DNA of 64,000 bases from Perca fluviatilis (taxonomy: Eukaryota; Chordata; Actinopteri; Perciformes; Percidae): contig NC_053126.1 of the NCBI RefSeq assembly GCF_010015445.1, positions 10,975,778-11,039,777 on the forward strand, written 5' to 3'. Shown in pieces: positions 38,087-51,500 of this stretch. The notes below the pieces were generated by a model that saw only the letters and a program-made list of their open reading frames with translations, did not search any database and had not been told where the DNA came from. Numbering within the stretch: the first letter of the stretch is position 1; each line of letters starts with the position of its first letter. The position numbers were made by a program, and so were the translations under genes.

Positions 38087-39662
38087 AAGATACTACATTG
38101 CAAAAGTGTCAAAAGTGTCAAGATAACTACAATTTCTAAAATGCAAAAAGCAATTGCTATGCAATATACCTGTAGCTGTTTGATAGTCTCGCCTCCTTTG
38201 CCAATGACAAGACCAGCCTTGCCAGCTGGAATCATCATCTCATGCACCGTGCCATTCTGCCCGTTAGTGGACTCGTGATAAGAAGAAGGGGGTGTACCCC
38301 TCCCTCGTGAGACTATCTCATCCAACAGCCCCTTGGCATTCCTAGCCGGGGCGAGATGACCAGTTACTCCACATCCATTATACAAAATCATGTAATTAAG
38401 CTGATATAATTGCAAGTGACACTGAGGAATTAGGAAATAGGTCACTATAGAAGATAACCCATTTAAAAATGGAATTACATAATGGTGCTTCAAACAAAGT
38501 GCATTATCATTTGGAAAATGTTTAATTAGGCCAAACATTTTTTTGAAAAACATTTGATATATTCTAGCCCTGCCCTCCCTTCTGACAAATCTTGTGATTG
38601 GGGAAACACAAGTACGCAGGGCAACCCATTTCTTCTGATGCTTCCACAAAACTACAGTGAGCCTATTTCCATAAAGCCTGACACTTACTGTATGGAGTCT
38701 GGGGAACCTGTAAGAGAGACTCTCCTGTCTGGAAGGCCTCCGCTGTCTGGACACACACAGAGTACTTATATAACATATGAGTTAAACACCAAAATAAAAT
38801 AGTAAACTATAATAAAAATGTAAACTGTAGATAACTGATAAGACCAACTTCGGACAGTACCTGGAGCTATCTGAACCTTGCAACCTGACTCCTGTTGAAT
38901 CTTATTGATCTGTTCACCTCCACGGCCAATAACTGGGGACAAAGAGAGAGCAAACTGTGTGTTGTTGTTGGGTCACACTCTCAACAGGGCATCTGTTTGT
39001 GTCTTATATTGCAGAAACAGAGTAGCATCAATATGTGCCAAAACAGAGTTGGGCTGCACTCACTGAGTCCCACCATGCTGTCTGGTACACTGTACTCCTC
39101 TGTGCTGTAGGCGGGCCTGACACCATCAGCGAGGATTACAATGAGGGAAAAAGAGGCAAGAAATCATGCAACAGGAGACTTTCTAATTACATTTTTGCAC
39201 ATTTAGGTTTTTCTCCACTGCCATGATACAAAGGCTGCATAATTCTGCATTACAATCAACTGAAAGCTATGAGATCTCACCTTTGTTGTGCAAGAGCAGC
39301 TAGCTGTGCACCAATAGCTGAGATGGGACATCAACAGAAAAAAAAGAGAGTGAGAAAAATGCACAAGGTAGAGGTTTTGGGTTACTGATGGACTGTAAGA
39401 CGCAGACAGAGGAGGGCCGGGAAGCATGTACAGACAACGGTAAAAGGGCAAACTACTTGAACAGGAGTACTGTACAACTGGAAGTCTATATTAAATAGTG
39501 TCAACTGTGAGTTCTAAACATTAAAAAGCAAACATAAAACAGAGCATAAAATATCGGGATGAACTTACACAATGCATTGGCTGAATCTAAGTCACTCTGT
39601 GCAGCCAGCTTCTTGCTCTCCGGTTCATCTGTCAGGTGAGGAAACAACAGATGTCTACTGTA

Positions 39663-39706
<44 letters not shown>

Positions 39707-40720
39707 GTGTCTGTGAGGACTGCACAGGGAATATCTTCTGCATCTAAAGCCACCATTAAGCGTGCAATAAAGAGGTCATTAAGATTTACATTATCATTCA
39801 TTTGGCAGACGCTTTTGTCCAAAGCGACGCACAAATGAAGCACAACCCAAGCCACAGTAGATCGAGGAGACTGCGCACTGAGCAGTGCAGTCACGATACC
39901 TGCATCCTCCAGCTGTCGTTTCTGTGCAGTGAATGGAAAGCCATCTGATGCAGTGTTGTTGTTCATGGGAGGACCAGTATCACCCCCGATCTTAGCTGCA
40001 ATCTAAAACAAACAAAAAACGTAAAATTCACCATGACAATTAAGCTATGAAAAACACTGTTTGTACTACTACTCTGCCCCTCAAGTGTGCCCACTGCCTA
40101 CATATTAATACTCGTGTATAAGCTACACATCGGACTGAGCATCTTACAAAAAACTGCATAGCCTTTAGCAATATCTACTTGGTATTGTAAAGTGTGTATT
40201 CAGCACAGTACATATTAAAGTTAACATTATGGTCCAATCTTTAATCTCTATTATCAGGTTTTTTTTAGTCTCTCTTAGTTATTGTGTATAATATGGCTTT
40301 TTAATTCTATTTTCTTTTTATTTTGTTTTTGTGATGTTTTTTGTGAAGTGGCTGCTGTAACACTTAACATAGCTAGCTAGTATTATGTAACGTCAACATA
40401 GTATTCTATCTTGCTAATGTACAACAATCTGTGACAGCTGTGACATCACGTAACTGTCTTTTATATAGCGTAAATATGTGTGAATTTATAATGTCAATCT
40501 TATGTGTCTGTGTCAACAATCTTAGCCCTCAAGCTAACTTAGCTAGCCCTCCCTCCAAACATGCTCCTTCCTGCCTGTCCCATCCCCTCACCTGCCGTGC
40601 CCGCTGCACCGCGTCCGCAAACGCATCTTTCTTGATGTCTCCAGCTCCGTTCCCAAGACCCGCCTGTCCGCCGAGAGGGGCCCCGGACCCGGGTGGCGGC
40701 ACCACATTATACTCCGACAT
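33270..40720 (-). CDS. khsrp: KH-type splicing regulatory protein (KSRP/FUBP2)
   Basis: Single-stranded RNA/DNA-binding protein that promotes decay of AU-rich mRNAs and maturation of some microRNAs. Eighteen coding exons, phases all consistent, 666 aa: 40592-40720, 39900-40002, 39569-39628, 39281-39317, 39064-39116, 38861-38932, 38689-38746, 38170-38341, 37803-37901, 37600-37698, 37397-37499, 35887-36008, 35365-35658, 35149-35264, 34928-35016, 34351-34557, 33450-33628, 33270-33278. The N terminus contains [20 protein letters not shown] and KRQLED. Four KH domains lie at about aa 119-185, 203-276, 295-360 and 398-467, with GXXG loops GRGG, GKGG, GRNG and GRGG. A Pro/Gly-rich linker and two tyrosine repeats, [12 protein letters not shown] and [10 protein letters not shown], follow. 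The last 9-base exon (TQ-stop) is the least certain part; the alternative is a longer acceptor choice ending in [10 protein letters not shown]. The donor at 35364-35363 is GC, not GT. FUBP1 or FUBP3 are less likely on the N terminus and tail. Confidence 0.95.
36228..36582. mobile_element. hAT-like MITE with exact 8-bp target duplication
   Basis: The 355-base element starts TAGGGCTGGGCGATA and ends with the reverse complement ATATTGCCCAGCCCTA. It is flanked by identical 8-mers CTTCCTGC at 36220-36227 and 36583-36590. Non-coding; in a khsrp intron. Confidence 0.92.
36758..36994. mobile_element. Palindromic MITE with telomere-like core
   Basis: The arms GGGTAACACTTTACTTGAAGG and, reversed from the right end, GGTTACACTTTACTTGAAGG continue as inverted repeats through 'acataagagtgacatgacactgtcatgaac'. 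The middle contains CCCTAACCCTAACCCTGAC. About 237 bases, in a khsrp intron. The superfamily was not determined. Confidence 0.75.
37990..38080. repeat. (TA)n microsatellite
   Basis: A TA-rich simple repeat with slight interruption at its left end, in the khsrp intron between the exons coding the two halves of KH2. Confidence 0.95.
39665..39705. repeat. (GT)n microsatellite
   Basis: About 20 GT units in a khsrp intron. Confidence 0.95.
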
Positions 40721-41109
40721 GTTGACCAGAAAACAGGCGAGGAAAAGGCAGCCAAAAACCGGGATCTGCGCAGGAGTGTTAAAGTCAAGAAACTAACGGG
40801 TACACCCGGAGACACGACGGCGGCCGGGAAGGTGCATTCGCGTTTTTATTACCCTATTTATTATATAGGCCTACTGTCTATGATTTTATCATATTAAAAA
40901 TAATATATAAATCACTTAAGCCTCTGGGGAAAATGGGGAAATGATACAATGAATTTGTGTTTGCTTTAATTAGATGCTGTTTACAGGTTTTTACATACCA
41001 CTAGACCATTTCTGTTTAAGCAGTGAATTCGCCCATTTTTTTATATTTTCACAAATAGAATAAATTGGTTTCAAACAATCTTTTGTTTTCTCTGGGTTAA
41101 TATGGTCCA

Positions 41110-41208
<99 letters not shown>

Positions 41209-42528
41209 AAATTCTGAAATAGGCCTAGTTATGTAGCCTACTTTTACTTAAAGATTTCGAATATAGGGACTTTTAGCATACTTAGAGTAGTTTTACACTG
41301 TGGTATTGGCATTTTTACATATATATATATATATATACATATATATATGACACAGTATTTCATATTTTTATCACTAGTAAGTTAGAATTTCATGTTGAAT
41401 TGGCGCAGCCAGCAGAGGTAGCTGTCACTTTTTTCTTTCCATTTAATGCTACACCCAAAGACGCCATGTTTGTTATGGGCAAACTACGTCCGGCGATGAC
41501 GGAGGCATTTTCTCTCCTGTGATTGGTGGAATTCGGTCATGCCAAAGGTCACGTATATTTGGCGCTCTTCATTCACGGCTAGTCTGGCGCGTTTTTGAAA
41601 GAGCAACATACAGTCAAGAAACATATATTTTGAATTCCTGCTCGGAACAATTTGGAAAATATCCGTGTAACGTTTGTCACTTTACGTTCCTATGTTGGTG
41701 GCTGACATGAAGAAAATGTTTGGACCATTTTTGGGACCGTTGAGGAGCGGAGCTGCTTTGAGAGTAACATCTACCGGAGTCTGCTAGCTTGTTGTTTTAC
41801 AGTGAAATGTATATGTCTGGTGGCAACGTACAGCTGTCCGCCTCACACGATGAACTTTGCCTATGGTCATTTACACACTCGGTGAAGTGAATAAGAAAAG
41901 GCAAGAAGACAGTCTCTGAAGTTGCAGCAAGTTACCTGTTCCATTTTTATCAGTGAGTGTTTTCCTTGACCTTTGTTTTTTTTGGTTGCCTGTCATTTGG
42001 CCCAACTATTGTAACGTTAAGCGCTAACGTTACAGGGCGCCATGTCATGAATAATATCAATTTTTATGTTGCTGTCCATGACCACTATATTAAATTAATT
42101 AAACATTCTGTATATAATAATTTTTTATACTGACTTTGCTTCACCAGAACTTAACTTTCTGCATACCATGTATTAATGCTGCTTCACAATAATCGTTGTA
42201 ATGTAACGTTACAGTGCTGTTTACATTGTCAACAGTGTCAGATAAGTTGGCGGTTAGTTTTAAGTAAAATATTGTTGATACATTTTAAATTGTAAAGTAC
42301 ATTTGTGTATTTAAAACATTCAGATACATTGTTGTTCAGTGTTGTGGTTTTTCACTTAAGTGTTGAAGCATGAAAGGTTATTGAAAACTATAATTGTGCA
42401 TAACGTAAATGTTATGAAACTTTTGTCATATATTGAATTGAGGTATTTAATATTTGAATAATAATACAACTATCTCTGCTCCTCATGTACAAATCAATGT
42501 TTCCTTTTGCTTTAGGTCTCTTCAAATT
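40721..42528. promoter_or_regulatory. Divergent khsrp/atad5 upstream region
   Basis: khsrp starts leftward at 40720 and atad5 rightward at 42529. The khsrp-proximal part (to about 40840) is GC-rich. The middle is AT-rich with a (GT)n(TA)n repeat at 41115-41207 and a TA repeat at 41319-41348. The atad5-proximal part has an E2F-like TTTGGCGC at 41558-41565 and CTGGCGC next to TTTGAA at 41584-41599, a CDE/CHR-like pair. A probable noncoding atad5 exon ends at 41952 (donor GTGAGTGT); its acceptor is TTTAG, 42511-42515. Confidence 0.5.
41115..41207. repeat. Compound (GT)n(TA)n microsatellite
   Basis: About 37 GT units then about nine TA units, between khsrp and atad5. Confidence 0.95.
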
Positions 42529-45500
42529 ATGGCTGGTGTTGTGGCTATGGCATCTGTCATTGAGGACTTTGACATGCAGGTCTGTCTATGACACTGATTT
42601 GGGCCATATATAGCATACACGGTAGCTGTTGTGAAGTGTTTTTATTCATTATGCATTTTCATAATTGATGAACTTTGTCAATCCTTTTACAGCCGTGCAA
42701 GAAATCTCGCAAAGATGGTGGCAGTCCTGTTGTCAAGACAATTACAAACTATTTTTCTCCTGTGCCCAAGCCTGTGGAGAAACCCTTTTCACCTCCACGC
42801 TCCAACAACATCATGGACTACTTTAGCCGCAAGGCTCCATCCTCTAAAGAAAAAACCAGCTCACCCGAACAGTCAAAAGAGAACTGTCAGACGTCTCAGC
42901 TTGCAGAAAGACAAACCAGCCCAGAGGCAACCGTGAAACAGCCATCTCAGAAAAGGAGTAGAAAGGCCAGCAAAGCTGTAAGAAAACTTGTGGAGGCTGA
43001 AACCGTAAGCTTCACAGAGGAGGAGAGCTGCTTTATTGTAGAGGAACCACGTAATAGCGGAGACTCCGAAGCAGTCAGCAGTTGTGGTGTTTTTGGCAGT
43101 AATACAGCATCCCTGATGGCCCAGCTTAGTACTGAGGCTTGTATCACTGGGGGAAAATCAGAGAGGAATGCCACTAAGACTGACAGTGTTGAGTGGGCTG
43201 AAGAAGATGGTTCCAAATGTAGGAACAGTGTCGAACTTAATTCAGAAGTGAACAGCATTGAATTATCTCCGATTGTACTTTCAAAAGATGAAGCAAAACG
43301 AATCAAAGCTGTTGCAAGGAATTCTAGGAAAGCAAAGCATTCAGAACCAGAGGAGAAAGAACAAGAGAGCTCCTTGTGTGATGTTAGTATGGAGGTTAAT
43401 GTGGATGAGGCCTCTCAGTTAAACAACAGCACAGTCACAATCTCCTTTGAAGATTTTGTGCGGAGCCAGGGTGGGGATGAAGAGGACATGGAAGATGAAC
43501 AGGGCAAAGAAGATGAAAGTAAAATCACAACCGAGGCAAAAGAAATGGACATTGACCAGTTGGACATCCCTAAAGCTGAAGTAAATGTTTGTTCTGTGGA
43601 GTCACCTTTTCGAGTCTCACCCCGAACTGTCACCATTCAGGCAGAAGTTCATGTAGTCTCACGCAAACAGGAAGAAGCCAAGACGGGGGGGAAGTTAGCT
43701 TCTATCTTCAACAAGAGAAAAGGGGCAATGAGCCCTGCAGAGGTAGTATCATCTCCTCAAATAGAGGCCAATCAACAACTTCCTTCTACCTCTTCTACGG
43801 TCAAGCGTAAATCCAATGTAGTACTTCAAGAGGAGGATCTAGTACTGGCTGTGCTTGAGAGTGAATCAATGCCTAAGTGCAGTGAGGTAGAGAGGAAGCA
43901 GTTCATGGCTGCCTTCAAACAGCCTAGTCTGGAAGGGTCCAAAACCAAGCCTGGTAAGACCCAGGGCAAGCAGAAGCATCCTGGAGAAAAGGCTTTGGAT
44001 GATGCAGACAAAGTTGCTGAAGAGGACACCGTAATCCCACCCTCTGTTGAGCAAGTCCCTGTTGCCTCTGGTGAAAACAAAATAGCTAAAAAGAAACCAG
44101 CAAGAAAAGGCAGAATGAAAGCTAAAGAAGCAAAGGAGGCAGTCACCACCCCACCTGCTGCGGCGGAAGAAACAGCGGCACCAATTGTTGAAGTTGATAA
44201 TAAAATAGAGAAGCCTCCCAACACCTCAACTCCCTCCATCTCGACAGTAAGGAGGTCCAGAAGAGAGACCGTAGTGAGGCAAGCACCGGAGGCCACCTCA
44301 ACGACCCCTATCAGAAAAAACAGGACACTCAAGTCGAAGGATGCCGATGCCGCTTTACTTAATGACATCCCTGCAAATATGTCCACCCCAAAGATACGCA
44401 AGTCCAAACACGGAGTCTTTGTAGCAGAGATGGTGTGCCCACCTGACCCACAAGAAAGTCCTATCAGGTGACACATGCAAAAAGTTATGATTTAATACTA
44501 TTACTTTGAAAAGCATTTTGGATGCATATGTATGTGTAATGGTTGGTTTTTATGTTTGTTTAATGTTCTAATTCAATGTTTTCTTATTCATAAGGATTAA
44601 ATTCACTAGAGTCCATAGAAATGTTGCCACGACCAAGGCTGAAAGTGGAAGTGGCGTAAACACTTCTCTAGCTACTAAAGTAAGTATTATATTTTTCACA
44701 AATTGGACAAATTCTGAATGTAATGAATTGGTGTCCTGACTTGACAAGGGACAATATGTTTAAACATCGTAATTATGGGCTGATGATGTTGATGACATGC
44801 TCTCTAATACTTTTTCAGACATCAACTGACTCTAAAAAAAGGAGTCGGGCAAAGAAGTTGGTGGAGAAAGCCAGAGCAATTCAGCAGAATAAAAAAACTG
44901 CTGTCAAGGATGAGGGCACCTTAAGGCGTTCGTCACGAACTGAGGCCTCCACCAAGAGGAGCTACTGTGAAGATGAGGTACAGTTAAAGGCCAACACAAT
45001 GGATGAATCACTAATTTCAGGGGGGGATGTGCATGTCTTTTTTTATTGTTTTTTAATGAGCATGAGCTGAGGCAGGAAGTCCTCCAGTCCATTTGTTCTG
45101 GCTTGTCAAACATTTGTCCATAAAACATTTAAGCAACAAAAAAAACACCCACAATAGACTAAAGCATATTTGGTGTAAGTTCTATGATTCTTTTCTCCTA
45201 TCTTTTATTATCTTGCAACTGTTGTCTTGTACATTTATGCATACATAACATGGTTACGTTACATTAAGGTCACAACCTTGTTATAGACCTGTAGACAGTT
45301 TTTCACTTATTTTCTCAGTGGTCCGTCTTGTGAAAATAACAAAAGTGTACCAAACTCACAGAGAAGGTGTTGCAGCAGTACAACAGAAACGACCCTTTGT
45401 TGTCAACCCTAATGAGCTCAACATAAGCACTGATGATGATTTCAACAAAGGCACAATCGGGCACTTTCACAATGCAACACAAAAATTAAGGCAAAAACCT

Positions 45501-48500
45501 AATTTGTGAAATAACTCAGTTTCTTTTCCATCTCTTTTTCTCATGCTTTTTTTTTTTCAGGACTCTGTCATCTGCCTGGAGGAGCACCAGACTGCTACTC
45601 CTCAGACGGCACCAGGAAAGAGTAAAGCCCAGAAGCCTTTACGCAGTCTAAATGAAGTTCTGGGAAAAGCCAAATCTGTTGGCCAAGAGACCAAAGCTGT
45701 CCCAGGTAGTCTTTCCCACTCTAAATTATAATAATAATAATAATAATAAATATAATATAATTTACTGTTTAGCATTTGGTTGAAATCTCATCTAATGGTG
45801 CTGTGTTCTTTCTCACAGGCTCCAAAGGGGCTTCGCTGGGCCAAGAGAAGAAGGTGTCTGTGGTGGTTTCCATCTTTGATGAGAGCTGCTCTGAAAACTC
45901 TCAGGACGATGAGCAGTTCAGGGCACGCAGAGAGTTCTTGAAGAGTGGCCTTCCCGATTCCTTTAGGAAACAGATAGCCAAGACCGCTGCCACAAAGGAG
46001 GCCTACTCTCTCTCCTGTTCCTCCTTTCAACCAGTTATTCACATGAAGCAACCATCAAATGGTAAGCTGTTCCTTCATATAAATGTACATTTAATTTTCA
46101 TTTGACAGTAGTGAAAACGTAATACTTTTATTCCACTATAGTTCAGAGGAAAATATATTACTTTTTACTTCACTACATTTATTTGGTAACTTTACTTTGC
46201 ATGTTCAGATTAATAATACAAAACATAATCAACAAATAGATTATTATTTATTATTATAGTTTAAGATAAAACTTTATTGAACCTTGGTGCAAATTCACAA
46301 GCTACCCTGCAGTTTAAAATGAAATTAAAAGTTTAGTTAAATAATGTAAAAAATTAAATAATATAAAATAAAGTTTTTTTTCTAATTCATTTTTTAATGT
46401 TTTTTTCTTATTATTTTTCTTATTTTGAGGACTAGTAGGTACAGATGTATCAAGAAGGACAAGTAAAACTTGTTTTTGTTGTGTACTGACAGATTGCCCT
46501 CTTTGGAGTCTACGGTGGCCTGAGTCTTCATTATTGTGTCATCTGAAAGAGCTTTGGTGCCAAACATCCAACTCACTTCCATCCGTTAGTGGCTCCTTTT
46601 GTGTGAAGACAGAACCAGCCTGTAGAGCCATTTGTGAACGGGTATGTTGAAATGATTGTAATGATGAAGGTAATGATTTAATTACGTGTTTAGCAGGATC
46701 GTTATCTCAGAACACATTTGTCTAGTTTATAGCTGCTACCTGTCTGCCAGTATAGCTATGTTGTATTTAAAAAGGCTTATAAAGAGAGAGACTACTTAAA
46801 ACACTTAAATGCTTATTTCTGTGCAATTTGTTGTATAAATGATCAAAAACGGATCTTATCTTGTTACAAGGATTTTGTCCCCCTGCAGAGCTACAGGGGG
46901 GTTAAACAGCAGACACAGAATTTAGTAATAGTATTGCTTTCTTTTGAAGGGTTCTGGCTGGAGGCCTGAGATCTCTGAAAGTGTTCGTCGGCTTCTAATG
47001 GAGGAGGTCAGCACCTCTAACCCAACCTTCCCCGTTCAGATGTTCATCACTCGCTTCCTAAAGATACACACTGACCACCAGCAGCACTGCATAGCCTCAG
47101 GTCAGTTGGATTAGAGAAAAAGTAGAGAGTTTATTTTAAGATGCTATTAAGCTTAAACTCAATTTCAGTATTTATCCTATATTTATTTACTGGCATCTAC
47201 ATGAAAAGGATTTGCACAAGTGCTCATGAATTTCTAACTTATCCATTGTCCCCTGAAAGCACAAATATTTGGGCAGTATTTTAATCAGTTAAAGCAACAC
47301 TATGTAACTTTTCCCACTTTGGCCCCCCTACAGGTTGTCTCATTGGAACTACAAACAACCTGTAGGGGGATCAAAGAGGGAAGAGTTACATAGTGTTGCT
47401 TTAATGTTTTACAAACCAGCCAAAAATAGAGACCACATTAGAGCATTAATCCAAATGATTTTCAACATTCATTGCATGTTACTTGATAGAACCAGAGGCT
47501 CTAACCAGAGTCACAAGCACATCACTGCCAGCTGAACCAGGAGGAGGGAAGAGGAAGAGGATGGACGATGAGGGGGAAATGACAGTGAAGCTGGCTAAGA
47601 AGCAACGGGCCAACTGTGCAGAAGTTAACAATTCCGAGCCTGAGCCAACAAAAAGGGGGGGCCGTTCGAGACGAGCTCGGAGATCAAGGCCAGAGGACGG
47701 GGCTGATGAGAAAGCCAAGCCTTCAGTCAAAACCGCTCCCATCCAATCTGAAGATGACTCTGTGGTTGTGATTGATGACTTGCTTTTGGGAGAGAACCCT
47801 GGAAAAAAAGGTGAGGTATCACATTTTATGGTCTGAATCACCCATTTTTTATTACAACTATATGAACTTTGGGATCAGTAAACAATACTTTATAGTGTGT
47901 GGGCAAACTTTAAGAAGTAAGGGTTTAATGCTTGGAGTAGTTAAAAAAAAAAAATAGAGCTCCGGCCATTGACTCCACCACAACAATGTATAATTATTTT
48001 TAAAAACCACAAGAGGAAAACACATGCACACTAATATTCTACTATTATTCTGAATATGACAATATTCAGTATTTTATTAAGGTCATGTAAACAGCATATT
48101 CCGAATAAGGCCTTTTTCCGAATTTAGTATTTTCCAATGAATACGTGGGATATGCCGAAATTATTCATGGTTTAGAGGCATTCTTAGGACATGTATACAG
48201 CGCATTCAGAATATGCATCTCAGTCGGGGGTTTTACCGCATTTTGCAAGAGTTTAAGGCCGGTTTACGGCTTACGGTCAGCTCTGTGTGTTGCTATGGTT
48301 GTACACAAACCAACCAGCCAATAGTTCAAGTGAGTCCAGGTGCGGTAGGGATGCATGCTCAAAAGAAAAGAAACACAGCTACTTTTAAACATTATGAAAA
48401 ACTTGGATACCAACAGGTTTTTGGATATGCGCAAACATCGCAACGCTGACTTTTTTTAGAAGGTGGTTGAAGGAATGAAAGAGGGGCACTGTGTTTGCCA

Positions 48501-51500
48501 TCGGTGGAAAAAAATCCTGTTTTGGACAGCTGCATGTAAACCGGAATATTAGACTATTTACTTTCATTAGCCATTTAAACAGCTTAGTCAGAGTATTGTC
48601 TTTTTTGGAATAAGGGCAAAACCCGGAATATTATGTGCATGTAAACATAGTCAGTGTTAACATGTTTGCCAAATTAATATAGTGTCTGCAGAATTGATTG
48701 GCTGTTGTAAGTAATGTGGCAAATGGTTTGTTCTACAGATGTGGTGAAGGAGGACGTGTTATGGACAGACAAATATCAGCCCCAGCACTCCAGCGACATC
48801 ATAGGCAACACTGCCTCAGTGAGGAGGCTGCACAGGTGAGGAACTAAAACTGCTTAATTTCACTGCACCTACAGTCCTGTTTTTTGTAAAAACAGAAGCT
48901 GCTGTATTTGCTTTATACTTTACCTCTTAAATTGTATCACCCATGGGCTTGAGACCACTGACATTGTATCAATTGTATTGTATTTTTTTTTGTACAGCTG
49001 GCTTAAGGAATGGAAACTCCGTACAGACCGAGAAGAGAGAAAAAAGCAGAAAGACAAGAAGCAAGAGGAAGGCAGCAATGGTGGGAGATTAGAGAGCTCT
49101 ATTTTTCTCTTCATAACTTCTTCTGTGGGCTTGATGCAGGTTTGTGTTGACTGCATGATGGTCTTTGTGTCCAGACTCAGACTGGGACTGCGGAGAAGAA
49201 GACTTCCAGGATGGAGAGGACATGTGTAATACAATGCTTATCACAGGGCCCACTGGAGTAGGAAAGACTGCAGCAGTCTATGCTTGTGCCCAGGAGCTGG
49301 GCTTTAAGGTACAAAAGCTTCAAGGTACATAACTGATATGTGCGTAGGAATTAGCATCTTCATTTCCTAACTTCCCTATGGTCTTCCCAGGTATTTGAGG
49401 TGAATGCTTCATCTCAGCGGAGTGGCCGTCTAATTCTGTCTCAGCTAAAGGAAGCCACTCAGTCACACCAGGTGGACAGTCAGGGTGTCAACGCCAACAA
49501 ACCCACCTACTTCAACAGTTACGGCCCAAGCAGCAGTGCTGGCACTCTAAAGCCTGGATCCTCGCCCAGTATGTACAGAGATTACATTTATAGCACTATA
49601 TAGTTTGTTTCTAATGAGTTGCTGGCTTGTAAGAGGATCTGTTTTTATGCATATTTTGTATGTGGTTTGATTTGTATACAGCAGGACATTACAAGATGAG
49701 CACATGCTGTTGGAAATTGATTCATTGTTTTCTTCATCTTCCAGGAAAGGTTAACTCTCCTCGTAGGGTTGTTTCCTCTCCCAGGAAACACCCCCAGTCT
49801 CCAAGAGGTGCTAAAAGAGGAGGCCTGGCTCCCACCTCTTTAGCTAACTTCTTCAAAATGGGTCGACCCACCACCAAGGAGACACCTAACGCTAAGAAGA
49901 ATGAACAAACCGGTAAATTCTAAGTTCAATGTGCCAATTGTTTACTTAGATGTTTTCCTATATGATGAGAAAAGTTTTAATTAGGACTTAAATAGTAAAT
50001 ACATTGCTATTTTTCTCTCTCTGCCCCATCTCTTTGTATAGCTTCTTCCAAGAAAGTCATAAAAGCAAAAGAATGTGCCAATACGCATAAAGACCCTGAT
50101 GTAAAATCACCAATATCTACCACCTATAAAGAAAAGAACAATGAAGAACCAAGCAAGAAGACAGCCACCTCGCTTATACTGTTTGAAGAAGTGGATGTTA
50201 TTTTTGACGATGACTCGGGGTTTCTAGCTGCCATCAAGACATTTATGACCACTACAAAGAGGCCAGTCATCATGACCACCAGCGGTGAGTAGAAGGAGAA
50301 AGGTCAAATGTCTTACAGTTGGTCTGTGTTAGATTGTATTTATGTCTGCTCCTTTGAGTTTAAATCAAATCTTACATGTGTTGTAGATCCTGCCTTCAGC
50401 ACCATGTTTGATGGAAACTTCGAAGAGATCCATTTCCAAACGCCGTCAGTGGTGAGTGGACGATTTCTAAACATAAATGTTTAGAATGCGTATCGCCCTG
50501 CCCTGAGAAAGGCTCAAGCCAATACGCATCTTGGTGTATTTTTAATGTCTTGCCCTGTAAATTAGACATGTTTTTTAAAACTTTATTAGTCATAATTCTT
50601 CCTCCTTTCCATGTACTTTATTCCCTTACTTGAAAGGATACCAGGATACCAAAGGCGCTCCTCCCACTATTTTCTTTAATAAATATTTCACTTTTAGATC
50701 TTATTGACTGTGTGGGTTGTTTTAATGTGGCTTGATGCAAATCAAGTGAAGGAGATCAATTATCAAAAATACATGTTTGTGCATCAGTCAGATTTTCAGT
50801 TGTCCTTCTCTTCCTGGTACAGTTGGATGTTGGCAGCTTTCTGCGGTTGTTGTGTCTGACAGAGGACACAAGGACGGACCTGATGGACATCAGCTCTCTG
50901 CTCAGACTCAACGGATGTGACATCAGGCAGAGTTTACTGCAGCTGCAGTTCTGGACTTGCAGCACAGGAGGCCGCCACGTTACCAGACCGTTGACACGCA
51001 CTGGCAGAAATGGTAAGGAGATGAGTTGGAGGACACATTAAAAAAAAAAAAAAAAAAAAAGTTGAATAATAACGTTGATAATTTGGTTTTGCTTCATGTT
51101 TAAATGTAATGTTTTGTATATGTCAATAACTGATAAGCATTTTTTTTAAATCAAACTATTTCTGCTTTTGACCTGGAGAAAGTTATTCATGCCTTTTTTA
51201 TTTCATCCCCTCTGGATTACTATAACTCTATATTCCGCACTCATCCCTTCATTTGGTTTCCAGAATACGGTTAATAAAATACATTAATGGCTCTCAAAGC
51301 GTTAAACCGATTAGCTCCGAGTTACATCTGCTAAGCCCAGACGTATAAGGACACACTTTAGAAACTGCAAGAAGAGTTTTCTTTTTCTTGTCTAGACTGG
51401 CAACCAAGGGGAATTTAGCATTTGTTGCTATGGTACATAAATTGTAGAATTAATTACCGTTCACAATCCACACAGCAACATCTGTATTTCATTTTTTTAA

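Noticed and set aside
37966..38754. 262-codon minus-strand open frame in khsrp
   Set aside because: It runs through two true khsrp exons, an intron and a TA repeat; only the exon parts (38170-38341, 38689-38746) are coding.
43826..44476. 216-codon minus-strand open frame opposite the large atad5 exon
   Set aside because: It is the antisense shadow of a 1775-base exon, has no splice context and no recognisable similarity.
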